This document shows positions 25,538 to 34,744 of a stretch of DNA of 64,000 nt, one piece after another (within the stretch, counting starts at the first letter, position 1; every line of letters begins with the position of its first letter). The notes beneath the pieces are model-generated. The model ran no database searches. It worked only from the letters and a program-made list of their open reading frames with translations, and was not told the origin of the DNA. Made by a program: the position numbers and the translations under genes. Source of the stretch: CAVPUA01 sp963828015 (lineage in GTDB: Bacteria > Actinomycetota > Actinomycetes > Mycobacteriales > Jatrophihabitantaceae); contig CAWHCD010000004.1 in NCBI GenBank assembly GCA_963828015.1, positions 1,265,188 through 1,329,187 of the forward strand, in the 5' to 3' direction.

Positions 25538-27133
25538 CTAGACGATGGCCTCGACCATCGACTCTTGGGATGGGTCGACCTCGCGTCCCTCGGCCCGAAG
25601 CTTGCGTTCGACCCGCCACAAGACCGTGGCCGGGACGATGGCGAGAACGATCATCGCGATAACCCAGCGATAAGTGTCGGCGAAGGCCGCCGCGACCTCA
25701 GCCGGGTTCGTGTACGCGCCCGCGCTGTTGACGGGCACGTGGCCCAGCTTCTGCTGGAGCACGACGGCGACGATAGCCGTGCCCAGCGTGCCACCGACCC
25801 GCTGAATCACGTTCATCTGCGGACTGGCGTCGTTGACCTGTTCATGGCTGACCGCCGAGAACGCCGCGGTCATGGCCGGCAACATGGCGATACCCACGCC
25901 GAAGCCCCGCACGACCATGGCCGTGCCAATGACCGCGTACGGAGTGCCCACCCCGATGAACAGGAACGGGACGGTCGCGGCCAGGATGATGCCGACGCCG
26001 AACAGTGAGGTGAGCCCGGCGCCGAAGCGCTTGGTGGACGGGCCGGAGCGATTCATGCCGTAGGCCGCGCCCAGTCCTTGCGGGATGAGCAGCAAGCCGG
26101 TCTGCACGGCATCCTCTCCGCGCGCGACCTGGAAGAACAGCGGCAGCAAGACCATCGCGCCGAAGACGGCCCCGCCGAGATAGAACATCACCAGGCTGGC
26201 GGCGCTGTAGGCCTTGATCTTGTAGAGGCTCAGGTCGAGCAGCGGATGCTTGATGACGCGGGCCCGCAGGACGAACGCGGTGAGCAGGACGAGGCCGATG
26301 AGCACTGGATAGAGGACCGACGGCGCGGTGAAACTGCCGGCCGACGCAGTCTCGGACAGGCCGTAGGTGACGCCGACAATGCCGGTGGCGGCCAGCAGCA
26401 GTCCGGGCCAGTCCAGCGGTCCGGCCTTGCCGGGTTCGGGTTGGTCACGCGGGAGTAAGCGGGTTGCGACGACCGCGGTCACGATCCCGATCGGCACGTT
26501 GATCAGGAAGATCGCATGCCAGCTCACCGCCTGCAGCAGGAACCCACCTACTGTCGGGCCGAATACCGGCGCCAACACCATCGGCACACCGATCACGCTC
26601 ATGACCTTCGGCAACGCGTCTCGACCCGAGGCGTTCACCAGGATCACGAATCCGGTCGGGGCGAGCAGGCCGCCGCCGACGCCCTGCAGTGCGCGGAAGG
26701 CGATGAGTTCGGGAGCACTCGTGGCCAGACCGCACAAGGCCGAGCCGACCGTGAACGTGATCAGCGCCCACAGGTAGACCCGGTAGGCGCTGTAGCGGCG
26801 GGTCAGCCAGGCCGATACCGGGATGACCGCGGCGAGGGCCAGCAGATAGGCCGAGATCACCCACTGGATGTTGCTCAGCGGCGTGTGCAGGTCGCGCGAG
26901 AGGCTGTCCAGTGCGACGTTGACGATCGTGGTGTCCAGGATCGACATGATCATGCCGAGCACGACGACGATCGCCACTCGCTTCACGTGCGGGTCGAGCC
27001 GATCCACCTTGCGGCGCCGTCCCAGGCCGGCCCACCGTCGCTGGCCGTCGGCGGTGGAACTGCCGCCATCGGCGGATGACGGCAGCGCACCCTGTCGCGT
27101 TGCGGTCATCGGCAGGGACACTCCATCCGTCAT
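25538..27133 (-). CDS. DHA2-family MFS drug exporter (EmrB/QacA type)
   Basis: 531 residues, 14 helices. Motifs LDTTIVNVALDSLSRD, WVISAYLLALAAVIP and the loop with LTRRYSAYRVYLW correspond to motifs D1 and A, and PTVGGFLLQAVSWHAIFLINVPIG to the helix 5 antiporter motif C region. Exports hydrophobic toxic compounds with proton exchange. It lies downstream of nothing on the same strand for 86 nt; the BVMO gene is its upstream neighbour and may be co-regulated. Confidence 0.88.
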   Translation of the reverse strand: MTDGVSLPMTATRQGALPSSADGGSSTADGQRRWAGLGRRRKVDRLDPHVKRVAIVVVLGMIMSILDTTIVNVALDSLSRDLHTPLSNIQWVISAYLLALAAVIPVSAWLTRRYSAYRVYLWALITFTVGSALCGLATSAPELIAFRALQGVGGGLLAPTGFVILVNASGRDALPKVMSVIGVPMVLAPVFGPTVGGFLLQAVSWHAIFLINVPIGIVTAVVATRLLPRDQPEPGKAGPLDWPGLLLAATGIVGVTYGLSETASAGSFTAPSVLYPVLIGLVLLTAFVLRARVIKHPLLDLSLYKIKAYSAASLVMFYLGGAVFGAMVLLPLFFQVARGEDAVQTGLLLIPQGLGAAYGMNRSGPSTKRFGAGLTSLFGVGIILAATVPFLFIGVGTPYAVIGTAMVVRGFGVGIAMLPAMTAAFSAVSHEQVNDASPQMNVIQRVGGTLGTAIVAVVLQQKLGHVPVNSAGAYTNPAEVAAAFADTYRWVIAMIVLAIVPATVLWRVERKLRAEGREVDPSQESMVEAIV

Positions 27134-27219
27134 CGCCCGGCACCAGTAAAGATACCTAGGCTAACGATCGGTGCTCCAAGCAGATTCCGTGAATCGGCCT
27201 GGAAGCCGTCTCGGGTCGC

Positions 27220-28857
27220 CTAGATGGTGCTGGTTTGGGCGACTTTGTGGTCGATCTCGAAGCCTTGGTGGTCGTTGTTGTTGGCTTGGGCGAAGAAGGT
27301 CATCATCTGGTCGCGGCCGCCGGGGTTCTGCAGGATTGCCTTGGGTTTGCCGGGGATGTTGCCGCCCATGAAGAACGATTCGTCGACGAAGCCGGTGTAG
27401 ACGGCGAAGCGGTTGACCATGTCCATCCACTGGTCTTCCATCTCCTGGGTGATCTCGATGGTGGTGTGGCCGGTGTCGCGCATCCAGAGGATGGTGTCGC
27501 GGGTGAACTCGACCTGGTCGCCGCCGTAGCGCGGGTTGTTGCCGCCGGTGCCGTGGGGGCCGCCGGGGAAGAACATGTTCGGGAACCCGCGGGTCATGGT
27601 GCCGGTGAAGGTGAGCGGCCCTTCGGACCAGCGTTCGGCCAGTTTCTCCCCGTTGCGTCCGCGGATGTTGATGCGGCGTAGGGCGCCGGTGCCGAAGTCG
27701 AAGCCGGTGGCCCAGACGATGATGTCGAAGTCGCGGTGGATCCCGTCGGCGGTGTTGATACCGGTCTCATCCACCGAGACCATCGCGAACTCGTGCAGGT
27801 CGATCAGTTCGACGTTGTCCTGGTTGTAGGCCTCGTAGTAGTTCGTCTCCATCGGGGGCCGCTTACCGCCGAAGCGGTGGTCCTTGGGGATCAGCTTCTC
27901 GGCCGTGACCGGATCATTGACCCGCGCGCGGATCTTGCCGGCCACGAAATCGGTCCATTCCTGGTTGATGACCGGGTCGAGGGTGAAGTCGGAGTAGTTC
28001 TGGATCAGCTTCCCGAACCCGGGCGTGGTCCACATCTTCTCGAAATGGGCCTGCCGCTGTTCGGGGGTCTCATCGACACCCTTACGCCCCGAGGGCTGGT
28101 GCAGGAACCCGGTCTGGGAGTTCAACACCGTCTCCCGGAACGACTCGTAGTTGGCCCGCAACTGCGCCTGCTCCTCAGCCGTGATCGGCCCGTTGTTCAA
28201 CGGCGTGCACCAGTTCGCGCCCCGCTGATACACCGTCATCGACGCCACCACCGGCGCGACCGCCGGGATCAACTGCGCCCCACTGGCCCCGGTCCCGATC
28301 ACCGCCACCCGCTTCCCGGTGAAATCGATCGGCTCGCTCGGCCACGTCCCCGTATGCGTCGAGATCCCCTGGAACGTGTCCTGCCCCGCCACCTCCGGGA
28401 TATAAGGAACCGACAACACCCCCGTCGACGGAATGAAGAACCGGGACTCGACGGTGATGCCGCTCTCCGACGTGACCGTCCACGTCTCGCTGTCCTCATC
28501 CCAGATCGCGTCGGTCACCCGCGCGTTGAAGTTGATGTGCCGGCGCAGATCGAAACGGTCAACCACATGATTCATATACCGCTCGATCTCCGGCTGCCCA
28601 GCGAAATGCTCCGACCACTCCCACTCATCGAACAAGTCCTTATCGAACAAATACGCATACGTATACGACTCCGAATCGAACCGCGCCTGCGGATACCGAT
28701 TCCAGAACCACGCACCACCCACCCCACCGCCACGCTCGAACAACGCAACCGAGAACCCCGCCCGGGTCAACTCATACAAGGAATGGATGCCCAAAATGCC
28801 GGCACCCACGATCACCACATCAACGCGGGCCGGGGTGGGGCTGTCCAGTGAAGTCAT
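27220..28857 (-). CDS. Flavin-binding Baeyer-Villiger-type monooxygenase
   Basis: 545 residues. GAGILGIHSLYEL is the FAD Rossmann motif, FQGISTHTGTWP the BVMO fingerprint (FxGxxxHxxxWP), and IGTGASGAQLIP the NADPH Rossmann motif. Such enzymes insert oxygen next to a ketone to make esters or lactones. Its base composition changes within the gene: the 5' half (upper coordinates) prefers G- and T-ending codons such as TCG, GCG, CGG and TAT, while the 3' half prefers C-ending codons and CAA, with a reversal of strand skew near 28050-28100. Confidence 0.92.
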   Translation of the reverse strand: MTSLDSPTPARVDVVIVGAGILGIHSLYELTRAGFSVALFERGGGVGGAWFWNRYPQARFDSESYTYAYLFDKDLFDEWEWSEHFAGQPEIERYMNHVVDRFDLRRHINFNARVTDAIWDEDSETWTVTSESGITVESRFFIPSTGVLSVPYIPEVAGQDTFQGISTHTGTWPSEPIDFTGKRVAVIGTGASGAQLIPAVAPVVASMTVYQRGANWCTPLNNGPITAEEQAQLRANYESFRETVLNSQTGFLHQPSGRKGVDETPEQRQAHFEKMWTTPGFGKLIQNYSDFTLDPVINQEWTDFVAGKIRARVNDPVTAEKLIPKDHRFGGKRPPMETNYYEAYNQDNVELIDLHEFAMVSVDETGINTADGIHRDFDIIVWATGFDFGTGALRRINIRGRNGEKLAERWSEGPLTFTGTMTRGFPNMFFPGGPHGTGGNNPRYGGDQVEFTRDTILWMRDTGHTTIEITQEMEDQWMDMVNRFAVYTGFVDESFFMGGNIPGKPKAILQNPGGRDQMMTFFAQANNNDHQGFEIDHKVAQTSTI

Positions 28858-28936
28858 ATCCGCTGTCTCCGTCTTCGTGCCTGTCGTATTTAGGAGACAC
28901 CGTGCCTTATTTCTCGAGCGCGGTCGAGAGTAGTGA

Positions 28937-28969
28937 CCCGCTCAGCGGAATCGTGCTCCGCTGAGCGGG
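28937..28969. terminator. Hairpin terminator
   Basis: A perfect 13-bp stem, CCCGCTCAGCGGA with its complement, and a 7-nt loop, 9 nt beyond the stop of the 201-residue membrane protein gene. Confidence 0.7.
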
Positions 28970-28977
28970 CCGGGAGC

Positions 28978-29583
28978 TCAGGCCTGGGCGGGTTCAGGCG
29001 TCTGAGCGGGTGCGGGGTTCGGGTCGACCGGATGGCCGAACAGCTCCGCACTCTCCGGCGTGCGCCGGGAGTGCCAGAGCCCGAGCAGCCCCAGCAGGGC
29101 CATGGCCCCCGCGCCGATGAAGGCGCAGATCGCCGCGATACCGGCGATGGTGCTCATGGTGCCGAAGGCATAGGCGTTGAGCAGCAGGCCGCGAAGCGTC
29201 TCGCCCTTGAACATCTCTTCCACCTGCGCGGCCAGTTTGGTGTTGGTCGGATCAGCCTGGGCCTGAGTACTGAGCTGGGCGTAGGTCTTGCCGCCGCCGA
29301 TGGTCTTGAGATGGTTGGCGATGAAGTGGTCGGCATAAACCTCGGCCTGGGCTCCGGTGGTCAGCTGCTGGCCGGCGTACTGGTGCATGGCCTTGAACTG
29401 CGGCGCGGCGATGGCCGGGCTGTCGCTGGCCGGGAAGTAGATCTGCTGCGCGGCCAACTGCGTGTGCACCTGGTCGTCGATGAACACGTGGGCCCAGGTC
29501 AGTAGCCCGCCGGCGACGAGCAGGATCGCGGCCAGGAACAGGCCGGCGAAGCTGACGAGCTGATCGAACGTTCTGCGTTTCAT
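28978..29583 (-). CDS. Two-helix membrane protein of unknown function, 201 aa
   Basis: N-terminal helix (FAGLFLAAILLVAGGLLTW), a large extracytoplasmic loop of about 95 residues (DDQVHTQLAAQQIYFPASDS...), a second hydrophobic region with AGIAAICAFIGAGAMALLGLLGLW, and a Pro/Ala-rich cytoplasmic tail. No catalytic motif. The layout resembles small actinobacterial membrane proteins found beside universal stress proteins. ATG overlaps the USP stop (ATGA), so the two are coupled. Confidence 0.7.
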   Translation of the reverse strand: MKRRTFDQLVSFAGLFLAAILLVAGGLLTWAHVFIDDQVHTQLAAQQIYFPASDSPAIAAPQFKAMHQYAGQQLTTGAQAEVYADHFIANHLKTIGGGKTYAQLSTQAQADPTNTKLAAQVEEMFKGETLRGLLLNAYAFGTMSTIAGIAAICAFIGAGAMALLGLLGLWHSRRTPESAELFGHPVDPNPAPAQTPEPAQA

Positions 29584-30065
29584 GAAGGTTCTCCTTGTGA
29601 GATGAGTTGTGGTGCGACTGGACGGACTGCCGGTGGCAGCCGGTCGCCGTGGACGACGAGCACCGGGCAGCTGGCATGCTCGGAAACACTGGCGCTGACC
29701 GATCCGAGCAAGAGGCCGGCGAAACCGCCGAAGCCTCGACTTCCGACCACGATCAGCCGGGCGTGCTGACTCCTGGCGATCAGTTCGTGGGCCGGGTTGC
29801 CTTCGACCACCGTCTGGCCCACCCCGACCGCGCCGTCATCACCGAGGACCCGCTGCACGGTCTCGGCGAGTAACTTCGCGGCGTCCTGACCTGGGTTCCA
29901 CTCCGACGGGTAGGAGACCCAACCGAAGCTCGTCGGCATCTCCCAGGTGGTGAGCGCCTCGAGTCCGGCTCCGAGCAGGGTCGCGAAGTGTGCTCCCCAG
30001 CGCAGCGCGTATTCCGAGTGGGCCGAGCCGTCGACGCCCACAACCACGGTTGCTTCTTCAGGCAT
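29580..30065 (-). CDS. Universal stress protein (UspA family)
   Basis: Start at ATG 30065 (AAAGGGGC upstream); 161 residues. VVVGVDGSAHSEYALRW is strand 1 and helix 1 of the USP fold, and VVGSRGFGGFAGLLLGSVSASV carries the ATP-binding G-2x-G-9x-G-S/T pattern, so an ATP-binding member. In mycobacteria many such proteins belong to the DosR dormancy regulon. The divergent Acg-like gene and the DosS/DosR pair next to it support that grouping. Confidence 0.88.
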   Translation of the reverse strand: MPEEATVVVGVDGSAHSEYALRWGAHFATLLGAGLEALTTWEMPTSFGWVSYPSEWNPGQDAAKLLAETVQRVLGDDGAVGVGQTVVEGNPAHELIARSQHARLIVVGSRGFGGFAGLLLGSVSASVSEHASCPVLVVHGDRLPPAVRPVAPQLISQGEPS

Positions 30066-30166
30066 CGGATGCCCCTTTCTGTCGGTGCTTCGAGCCTGGC
30101 TGGAGCGCAAGCACCACAGGAGCGCCGAACGACCCCGATCCGCTCAGCGTTCGACCCGGCGAAACC

Positions 30167-30180
30167 AGGTCTTTCGGCCC
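30167..30180. promoter_or_regulatory. Candidate DosR-type box between USP and nitroreductase genes
   Basis: AGGTCTTTCGGCCC fits the core GGGNCNNNNGNCCC at nine of ten fixed positions. It lies in the divergent promoter region, 69 nt before the nitroreductase ATG and about 100 nt before the USP ATG. The flanks do not match the longer mycobacterial consensus well, so this is a lead, not a call. Confidence 0.4.
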
Positions 30181-30248
30181 TGTCTCGCGGACGCCTGAGC
30201 GCCGATCGTTGGGCCAGGCACACCCGCCCGACCCGAACGGAGACCGAC

Positions 30249-31244
30249 ATGACAACCGCAACCGATGTCCAGCATCAAGCGGCCGCGATTCGCCGTGCGG
30301 CGGTCCGGGCGACATTGGCGCCATCGGTTCACAACACCCAACCCTGGCGATTGACGGTGCGTCGCAGCGAACTCGAGATCTCCGCCGATCCCTCCCGCCA
30401 ACTGCACGTTCTGGACCCGACCCAACGCCAGCTCGTCATCAGCGTCGGCTGTGCCCTCTTCAACGCCCGCGTCGCGTTGACGGCCGCCGGGTTCGGCGTG
30501 GATGTGCAGCGTTTCCCCGACCTGTCTCGGCCGAACCTGCTCGCGCGACTGCGGGTCAGCAGCGAGCCGGTGACCTCCGTGGACCCGCTTCGGTCCCTCG
30601 ACAGCGTGATCGAACTGCGCCAGACGAATCGACGGCGCTTCAGTGAGGACCCGGTGCCGGCCGAGCTCCTCGAGCGCCTCGATGCGGCCGCGCAGGCGGA
30701 GGGCGCGCTCCTGCACGACGTGCGGACCGAAGACGATCGGCTCGCCCTGGCCCGGCTGAGCCAGCGGGCCGACGACCTGCAGAACCTGGATCCGGCCTAC
30801 CGGGCCGAGCTGCGCGCCTGGACCAGCGACGACCCGAAGCGCCGTGACGGCGTACCGGCCATGGCGGTACCGCATGTCAACGGCGACTCGCAGGACGAGA
30901 TCCCGATCCGCGACTTCGATACCCACGGTCGCGGCTGGCTGCCTTTCAGCACTCATTCCTCGCACAGCCAGTGCCTGTTGCTGCTCGGGACCGTCGGCGA
31001 CAGCCGGCCCGACTGGCTGCGCGCGGGTGAGGCGCTCGAGCGCGTGCTGCTCGAGATCACCCGATTCGGATTCGTAGCGAGCCCGCTGACGCAGGTGATC
31101 GAGGTTCCGTCGGCCCGGGCCGCGCTGCGACGCGAGCTTCGGTTACGGATGAATCCGCACCTGCTCTTGCGGGTCGGCCGGGCTCCGACGACTCCCGCGT
31201 CGCGCCGCCGCCGGCTCGTCGACGTGATGATCGAAGACGAGTGA
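30249..31244 (+). CDS. Acg-like FMN-binding nitroreductase-fold protein
   Basis: Start set at ATG 30249, giving 331 residues; longer in-frame upstream sequence has no gene-like content and covers the promoter. LAPSVHNTQPWRLTV is the FMN-binding N-terminal signature of the Acg/Rv3131 group, and LRQTNRRRFSEDPVP is a second conserved block. In Mycobacterium tuberculosis these proteins are DosR-regulated; they bind FMN but many lack reductase activity. 36 nt before the sensor kinase gene. Confidence 0.85.
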   Translation: MTTATDVQHQAAAIRRAAVRATLAPSVHNTQPWRLTVRRSELEISADPSRQLHVLDPTQRQLVISVGCALFNARVALTAAGFGVDVQRFPDLSRPNLLARLRVSSEPVTSVDPLRSLDSVIELRQTNRRRFSEDPVPAELLERLDAAAQAEGALLHDVRTEDDRLALARLSQRADDLQNLDPAYRAELRAWTSDDPKRRDGVPAMAVPHVNGDSQDEIPIRDFDTHGRGWLPFSTHSSHSQCLLLLGTVGDSRPDWLRAGEALERVLLEITRFGFVASPLTQVIEVPSARAALRRELRLRMNPHLLLRVGRAPTTPASRRRRLVDVMIEDE

Positions 31245-31280
31245 GTCTCGTGGTCATCCGGCGGCACTACAGTGCCGGTC

Positions 31281-32990
31281 ATGAGTCCTGATCCGGACCT
31301 GCCCCTGAGCTTTCCCGACGGGCCGAAACTCGAGCTCGATGAACTGATCGACCAACTGATGGATCGCGCGCAAGGGGTCAAGCACGCGCAGGGCCGGCTC
31401 AGGACGCTCTTGAAGGCGATCGAGCTCGTCACCGGTGATCTCAGCCTCGAGGCGGTCCTGAAGCACGTGGTCGAGGCGGCGTGCGCGCTGGCCGACGCCC
31501 GCTACGGTGCGCTGGGCGTGATCGCGCCCGACCGCACTCTGGAACGATTCATCCACCACGGGCTCGATGACGCCTCGGTGGCTCGGATCGAACACCTGCC
31601 CCGCGGGCTGGGACTGCTCGGAGCGCTCATCGCCGACCCGCATCCGATCCGGCTCGAGCACCTGGGCGAGGACGCCCGCTCTGCCGGCTTCCCGCCGCGG
31701 CATCCGCCCATGGAGTCCTTTCTCGGGGTGCCGATCCGGGTACGGGGCGAGGTGTTCGGCAATCTGTACCTGACCGAGAGTCGGCGGCAGGCCTTCTCGG
31801 CTGAGGACGAGGAACTCGTCGGCGCCTTGGCGACGGCCGCCGGTACGGCGATCAGTAACGCGCGGCTCTATGACGAATCGCGCCGACAGCAACGCTGGCT
31901 GGCGGCCTCGGCCGAGATCGGCTCGCAGCTGCTCGCCGCAGATGGCGAGGATCCGCTGCGCACGATTGCCCGCCGGGCGAGCGACATCGCCGACGCCGAT
32001 TTCGTGTCGGTCGGGCTCTTGACCGAAGGCCAGTCCGAGATCGTCATCGAAGTCGCGGTCGGCGAAGCCGCGCACACGCTGCTCGGGCAACGGTTCGCGC
32101 TCGCCGACAGCTTGGCCGGGCAGGCGATCGTGACCGGCAATCCGGTGATGATTCGTGACGCGGCCGAGGGGGTTCCCGCTGTCGCCCCTTTGCTCGGCTC
32201 GATGGAACTCGGGCCGGTCCTGGTGATTCCCCTCCAGGGCAGCCACGAGCTGCTCGGGGTGCTGAGCCTGGCTCGGCGTCGCGGGCGTTCGACGTTCTCC
32301 GCCGCCGACATGGACATGGCGACGGCGTTCGCCGATCACGCCAGTCTGGCCCTCGAGCTGGCCGCGGCGCGAGCCGACCAGCAGCGCATGGTCCTGTTGG
32401 AGGACCGCGATCGCATCGCCCGCGATCTGCACGATCACGTGATCCAGGAGTTGTTCGCGATCGGGCTGAGCCTGCAAGGCGCGGCCACGTTGGCCGACAC
32501 GAAGGCGCCGCTCGCCGAGCGTCTGCATGCCGAGGTCGCCAACATCGACCGGACGATCCGTCGCATCCGCACCAGCATCTTCGAGCTCAATGGCTCGGCG
32601 ACGCAGGCCGACGGAATGCGGGCGCAGGTGCTCGGCATCGCCGCTGAGCTTGCCCCCGCTCTCGGGTTCTCGCCCAGCGTCGCGTTCTCGGGTCCGGTCG
32701 ATTCCACGCTCGGCGGCTCCCTGGCTGACGATGTCCTCGCCTGCGTGCGCGAAGCGCTGACCAACGTGGCCAAACACGCCAGCGCCAGTTCGGCCGACGT
32801 TGATCTGAGCGTCAACGCTGACGAGGTCACGTTGACCATCGACGACAACGGCGTCGGGCTGGGACAGTCCACCCGCTACAGCGGGCTGGCCAATCTCCTT
32901 GCGCGCGCGCAACGTCGGGGTGGCTCGTTGGTAGTGACCCCATCCGCCCGCGGCGGGGTCGCCATGCACTGGAAGGCACCTGTCACATGA
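31281..32990 (+). CDS. DosS/DevS-like GAF-GAF histidine kinase
   Basis: 569 residues from ATG 31281 (GTG 31272 also possible). Two GAF domains (about 45-195 and 215-360) precede a HisKA_3 dimerisation segment with the phospho-acceptor in DLHDHVIQEL (His384) and an HATPase domain ending with DDNGVGLG. The first GAF contains FPPRHPPMESFLGVP; the His of HPPM (His141) lines up with the proximal heme ligand His149 of M. tuberculosis DosS. So this is probably a heme sensor of O2, NO or CO or of redox state. Overlaps the regulator gene by 4 nt. Confidence 0.9.
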   Translation: MSPDPDLPLSFPDGPKLELDELIDQLMDRAQGVKHAQGRLRTLLKAIELVTGDLSLEAVLKHVVEAACALADARYGALGVIAPDRTLERFIHHGLDDASVARIEHLPRGLGLLGALIADPHPIRLEHLGEDARSAGFPPRHPPMESFLGVPIRVRGEVFGNLYLTESRRQAFSAEDEELVGALATAAGTAISNARLYDESRRQQRWLAASAEIGSQLLAADGEDPLRTIARRASDIADADFVSVGLLTEGQSEIVIEVAVGEAAHTLLGQRFALADSLAGQAIVTGNPVMIRDAAEGVPAVAPLLGSMELGPVLVIPLQGSHELLGVLSLARRRGRSTFSAADMDMATAFADHASLALELAAARADQQRMVLLEDRDRIARDLHDHVIQELFAIGLSLQGAATLADTKAPLAERLHAEVANIDRTIRRIRTSIFELNGSATQADGMRAQVLGIAAELAPALGFSPSVAFSGPVDSTLGGSLADDVLACVREALTNVAKHASASSADVDLSVNADEVTLTIDDNGVGLGQSTRYSGLANLLARAQRRGGSLVVTPSARGGVAMHWKAPVT

Positions 32991-33655
32991 GTGAATCCAC
33001 CGTTGCGGTCGACCGGCCGATCCGGATCTTCCTGCTCGACGATCACGAGTTGGTGCGCCGCGGAATCTGCGACCTGCTCTCCACCGTCGAGGGTTTCGAG
33101 GTCGTCGGCGAAGCCGCGACGGCCGCCGAGGCACTGGCCCGGATCCCGGCGGTTCGGCCCGATGTGGCGATCCTCGACGGTCGGCTGCCCGATGGCAGCG
33201 GCATCGACGTGTGCCGCGACATTCGATCGCAACTGCCCTCGACGTATTGCCTGATCCTGACCTCCTACGACGATCAGGACGCCCTCCTGGCCTCGGTCCT
33301 GGCTGGGGCGTCAGGGTATGTGCTCAAGGAGGTTCGCGGCTCGGGCCTGATCGATGCTGTGCGTCAGGTGGCGCTCGGCCGTTCCCTGATCGACCCGGCC
33401 CTGGTCTCGCAGGTGATGAACCAGATCCGGCAGGGCTCGGAGCGCGATCGCAAGCTCGCGGCGCTGACCGACCGCGAGCGCGAGGTGCTCGAACTGATCA
33501 GCGAGGGTCTCACCAATCGCCAGATCGGAGAACGCTTGTTTCTGGCCGAGAAGACGGTGAAGAACTACGTGTCGAGCCTGCTGGCCAAGCTGGGTCTGCA
33601 ACGTCGGACCCAGGCGGCGGTCCTCGGCGCTGAGGTCGATCGACCCCACTCATGA
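32987..33655 (+). CDS. DosR/DevR-like NarL-family response regulator
   Basis: 222 residues. The receiver domain has DDHELVRRG, the phosphorylation site Asp64 in ILDGRLPDG, and the Lys in GYVLKEV. The LuxR-type DNA-binding domain is LTDREREVLELISEGLTNRQIGERLFLAEKTVKNYVSSLL split over residues 155-195, with the KTVKNYVS recognition helix seen in DosR. Phosphorylated by the preceding kinase; likely targets are the USP and Acg-like genes just upstream. Confidence 0.93.
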   Translation: MSESTVAVDRPIRIFLLDDHELVRRGICDLLSTVEGFEVVGEAATAAEALARIPAVRPDVAILDGRLPDGSGIDVCRDIRSQLPSTYCLILTSYDDQDALLASVLAGASGYVLKEVRGSGLIDAVRQVALGRSLIDPALVSQVMNQIRQGSERDRKLAALTDREREVLELISEGLTNRQIGERLFLAEKTVKNYVSSLLAKLGLQRRTQAAVLGAEVDRPHS

Positions 33656-33691
33656 CTGCGGGACGCCGCGGCGGTCCGCGGCGTCCCGTAG
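33656..33691. terminator. Bidirectional hairpin terminator
   Basis: GGGACGCCGCGG (33660-33671) pairs perfectly with 33676-33687 across a 4-nt loop, and pairing extends several bases outward. Placed directly after the regulator stop and before the convergent cyclase gene. Confidence 0.75.
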
Positions 33692-33713
33692 TCGATGTTC
33701 GGGTGGTGCAGCG

Positions 33714-34649
33714 TTACTTGATGACCACCGGGTTGGTCGGGGAGCCGACCGATCCGGTCACCTTCAGACCGGGCCCACAGAACAAGCCCTCGTACACGCC
33801 GTCGGCCTCGCAGTCGTCGGCGAGGTCCTCGAAGTCGAAGATCTCGCCGAGGGTCAGGCCCATGTCGCGGATGACGACCTGGTGGAACGGGATGATCGCG
33901 CCCTCGACCGGGCTGGGGAAGACCTCGCCGGCCCACTGGTCGATCGTGAACACGGCGACCTCACGCTCGTGCAGCCACGGCGCCACGGAGAGGACCGGGC
34001 CGGGCGGCGGCGACATGTACTTCTCGCGGTCGCCCTCGCGCAGCCATTTCTGCCACCCGGTGCGAATCATCAGGATGTCACCGGACCGAACCTTTACGCC
34101 CTGGCGCTGCTCGGCCAGGTCGAGGTCGGCGGCGGTGATCTGGTAGGACCCCTCGAGGCGATCGACGCCCTTGGCCCGGGCGATGTCGAGCAGGACACCG
34201 CGTCCGATCAGGTGCGGCGCCGCCTTCTCGAAGCCGCCCTTGCTCGCGCCCTGGAAGTTGTTGACCGCGCGGGCCGGGATGCCGTTGTAGAAGAAGTCGT
34301 TGTAGCCGACGTGGGCCAGGCCGTCCCACTGGGTCGCGGACTGCAGGCCCATGACGACCATGTCGTCGGCCGCGATCTGGCCGTCGGGCGAGCCGGCCGA
34401 GTCCGAGGGCAGCAGGGTCATGACGTGCACCGGATTGATCCGCCAGCCCCCCGAGAGCCAGGGCCCGTTCTTGTCGAACGGAATGCCGACCTCGAAGTGC
34501 TTGCCGGTCTTCACCGACTGCACGGCCGCGACGCGCACCGCGTCGGTGATGTAGTTCAGCGTGCCGATTTCGTCATCGTCGCCCCACCGGCCCCAGTTGC
34601 TCAGTTGCTTGCCGAGCTCGTGGTGCTCCCACACTTTTTCCTCGCTCAT
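33714..34649 (-). CDS. Second cyclase-family metal hydrolase (PF04199)
   Basis: 311 residues with a ribosome site GGAG before ATG 34649. WGRWGDDDEIGTLNYIT, QWDGLAHVGYND, GRGVLLDIAR and RSGDILMIRTGW parallel the landmarks of the gene at 18732-19778, so the two are distant paralogues. The metal site is HVGYND rather than HxGTHxD, as in the large actinobacterial subgroup. Likely hydrolyses a cyclic or formylated substrate. Confidence 0.85.
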   Translation of the reverse strand: MSEEKVWEHHELGKQLSNWGRWGDDDEIGTLNYITDAVRVAAVQSVKTGKHFEVGIPFDKNGPWLSGGWRINPVHVMTLLPSDSAGSPDGQIAADDMVVMGLQSATQWDGLAHVGYNDFFYNGIPARAVNNFQGASKGGFEKAAPHLIGRGVLLDIARAKGVDRLEGSYQITAADLDLAEQRQGVKVRSGDILMIRTGWQKWLREGDREKYMSPPPGPVLSVAPWLHEREVAVFTIDQWAGEVFPSPVEGAIIPFHQVVIRDMGLTLGEIFDFEDLADDCEADGVYEGLFCGPGLKVTGSVGSPTNPVVIK

Positions 34650-34744
34650 GCCTTCTCCAACCTGCTCATCGACGTTGATTGGCGTTACTTGGATGCAAAA
34701 CTATCGAGCACCCTAGCCCTCGTCGCGACGCTTGTGACCAGTGG

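Noticed and set aside
27157..27165. TAGGCTAAC upstream of the MFS gene as an IdeR box
   Set aside because: Only 9 of 19 consensus positions match and there is no palindrome.
31254..33134. 626-codon antisense open frame over the sensor kinase
   Set aside because: Same shadow effect; low-complexity translation and a well-supported kinase on the other strand.
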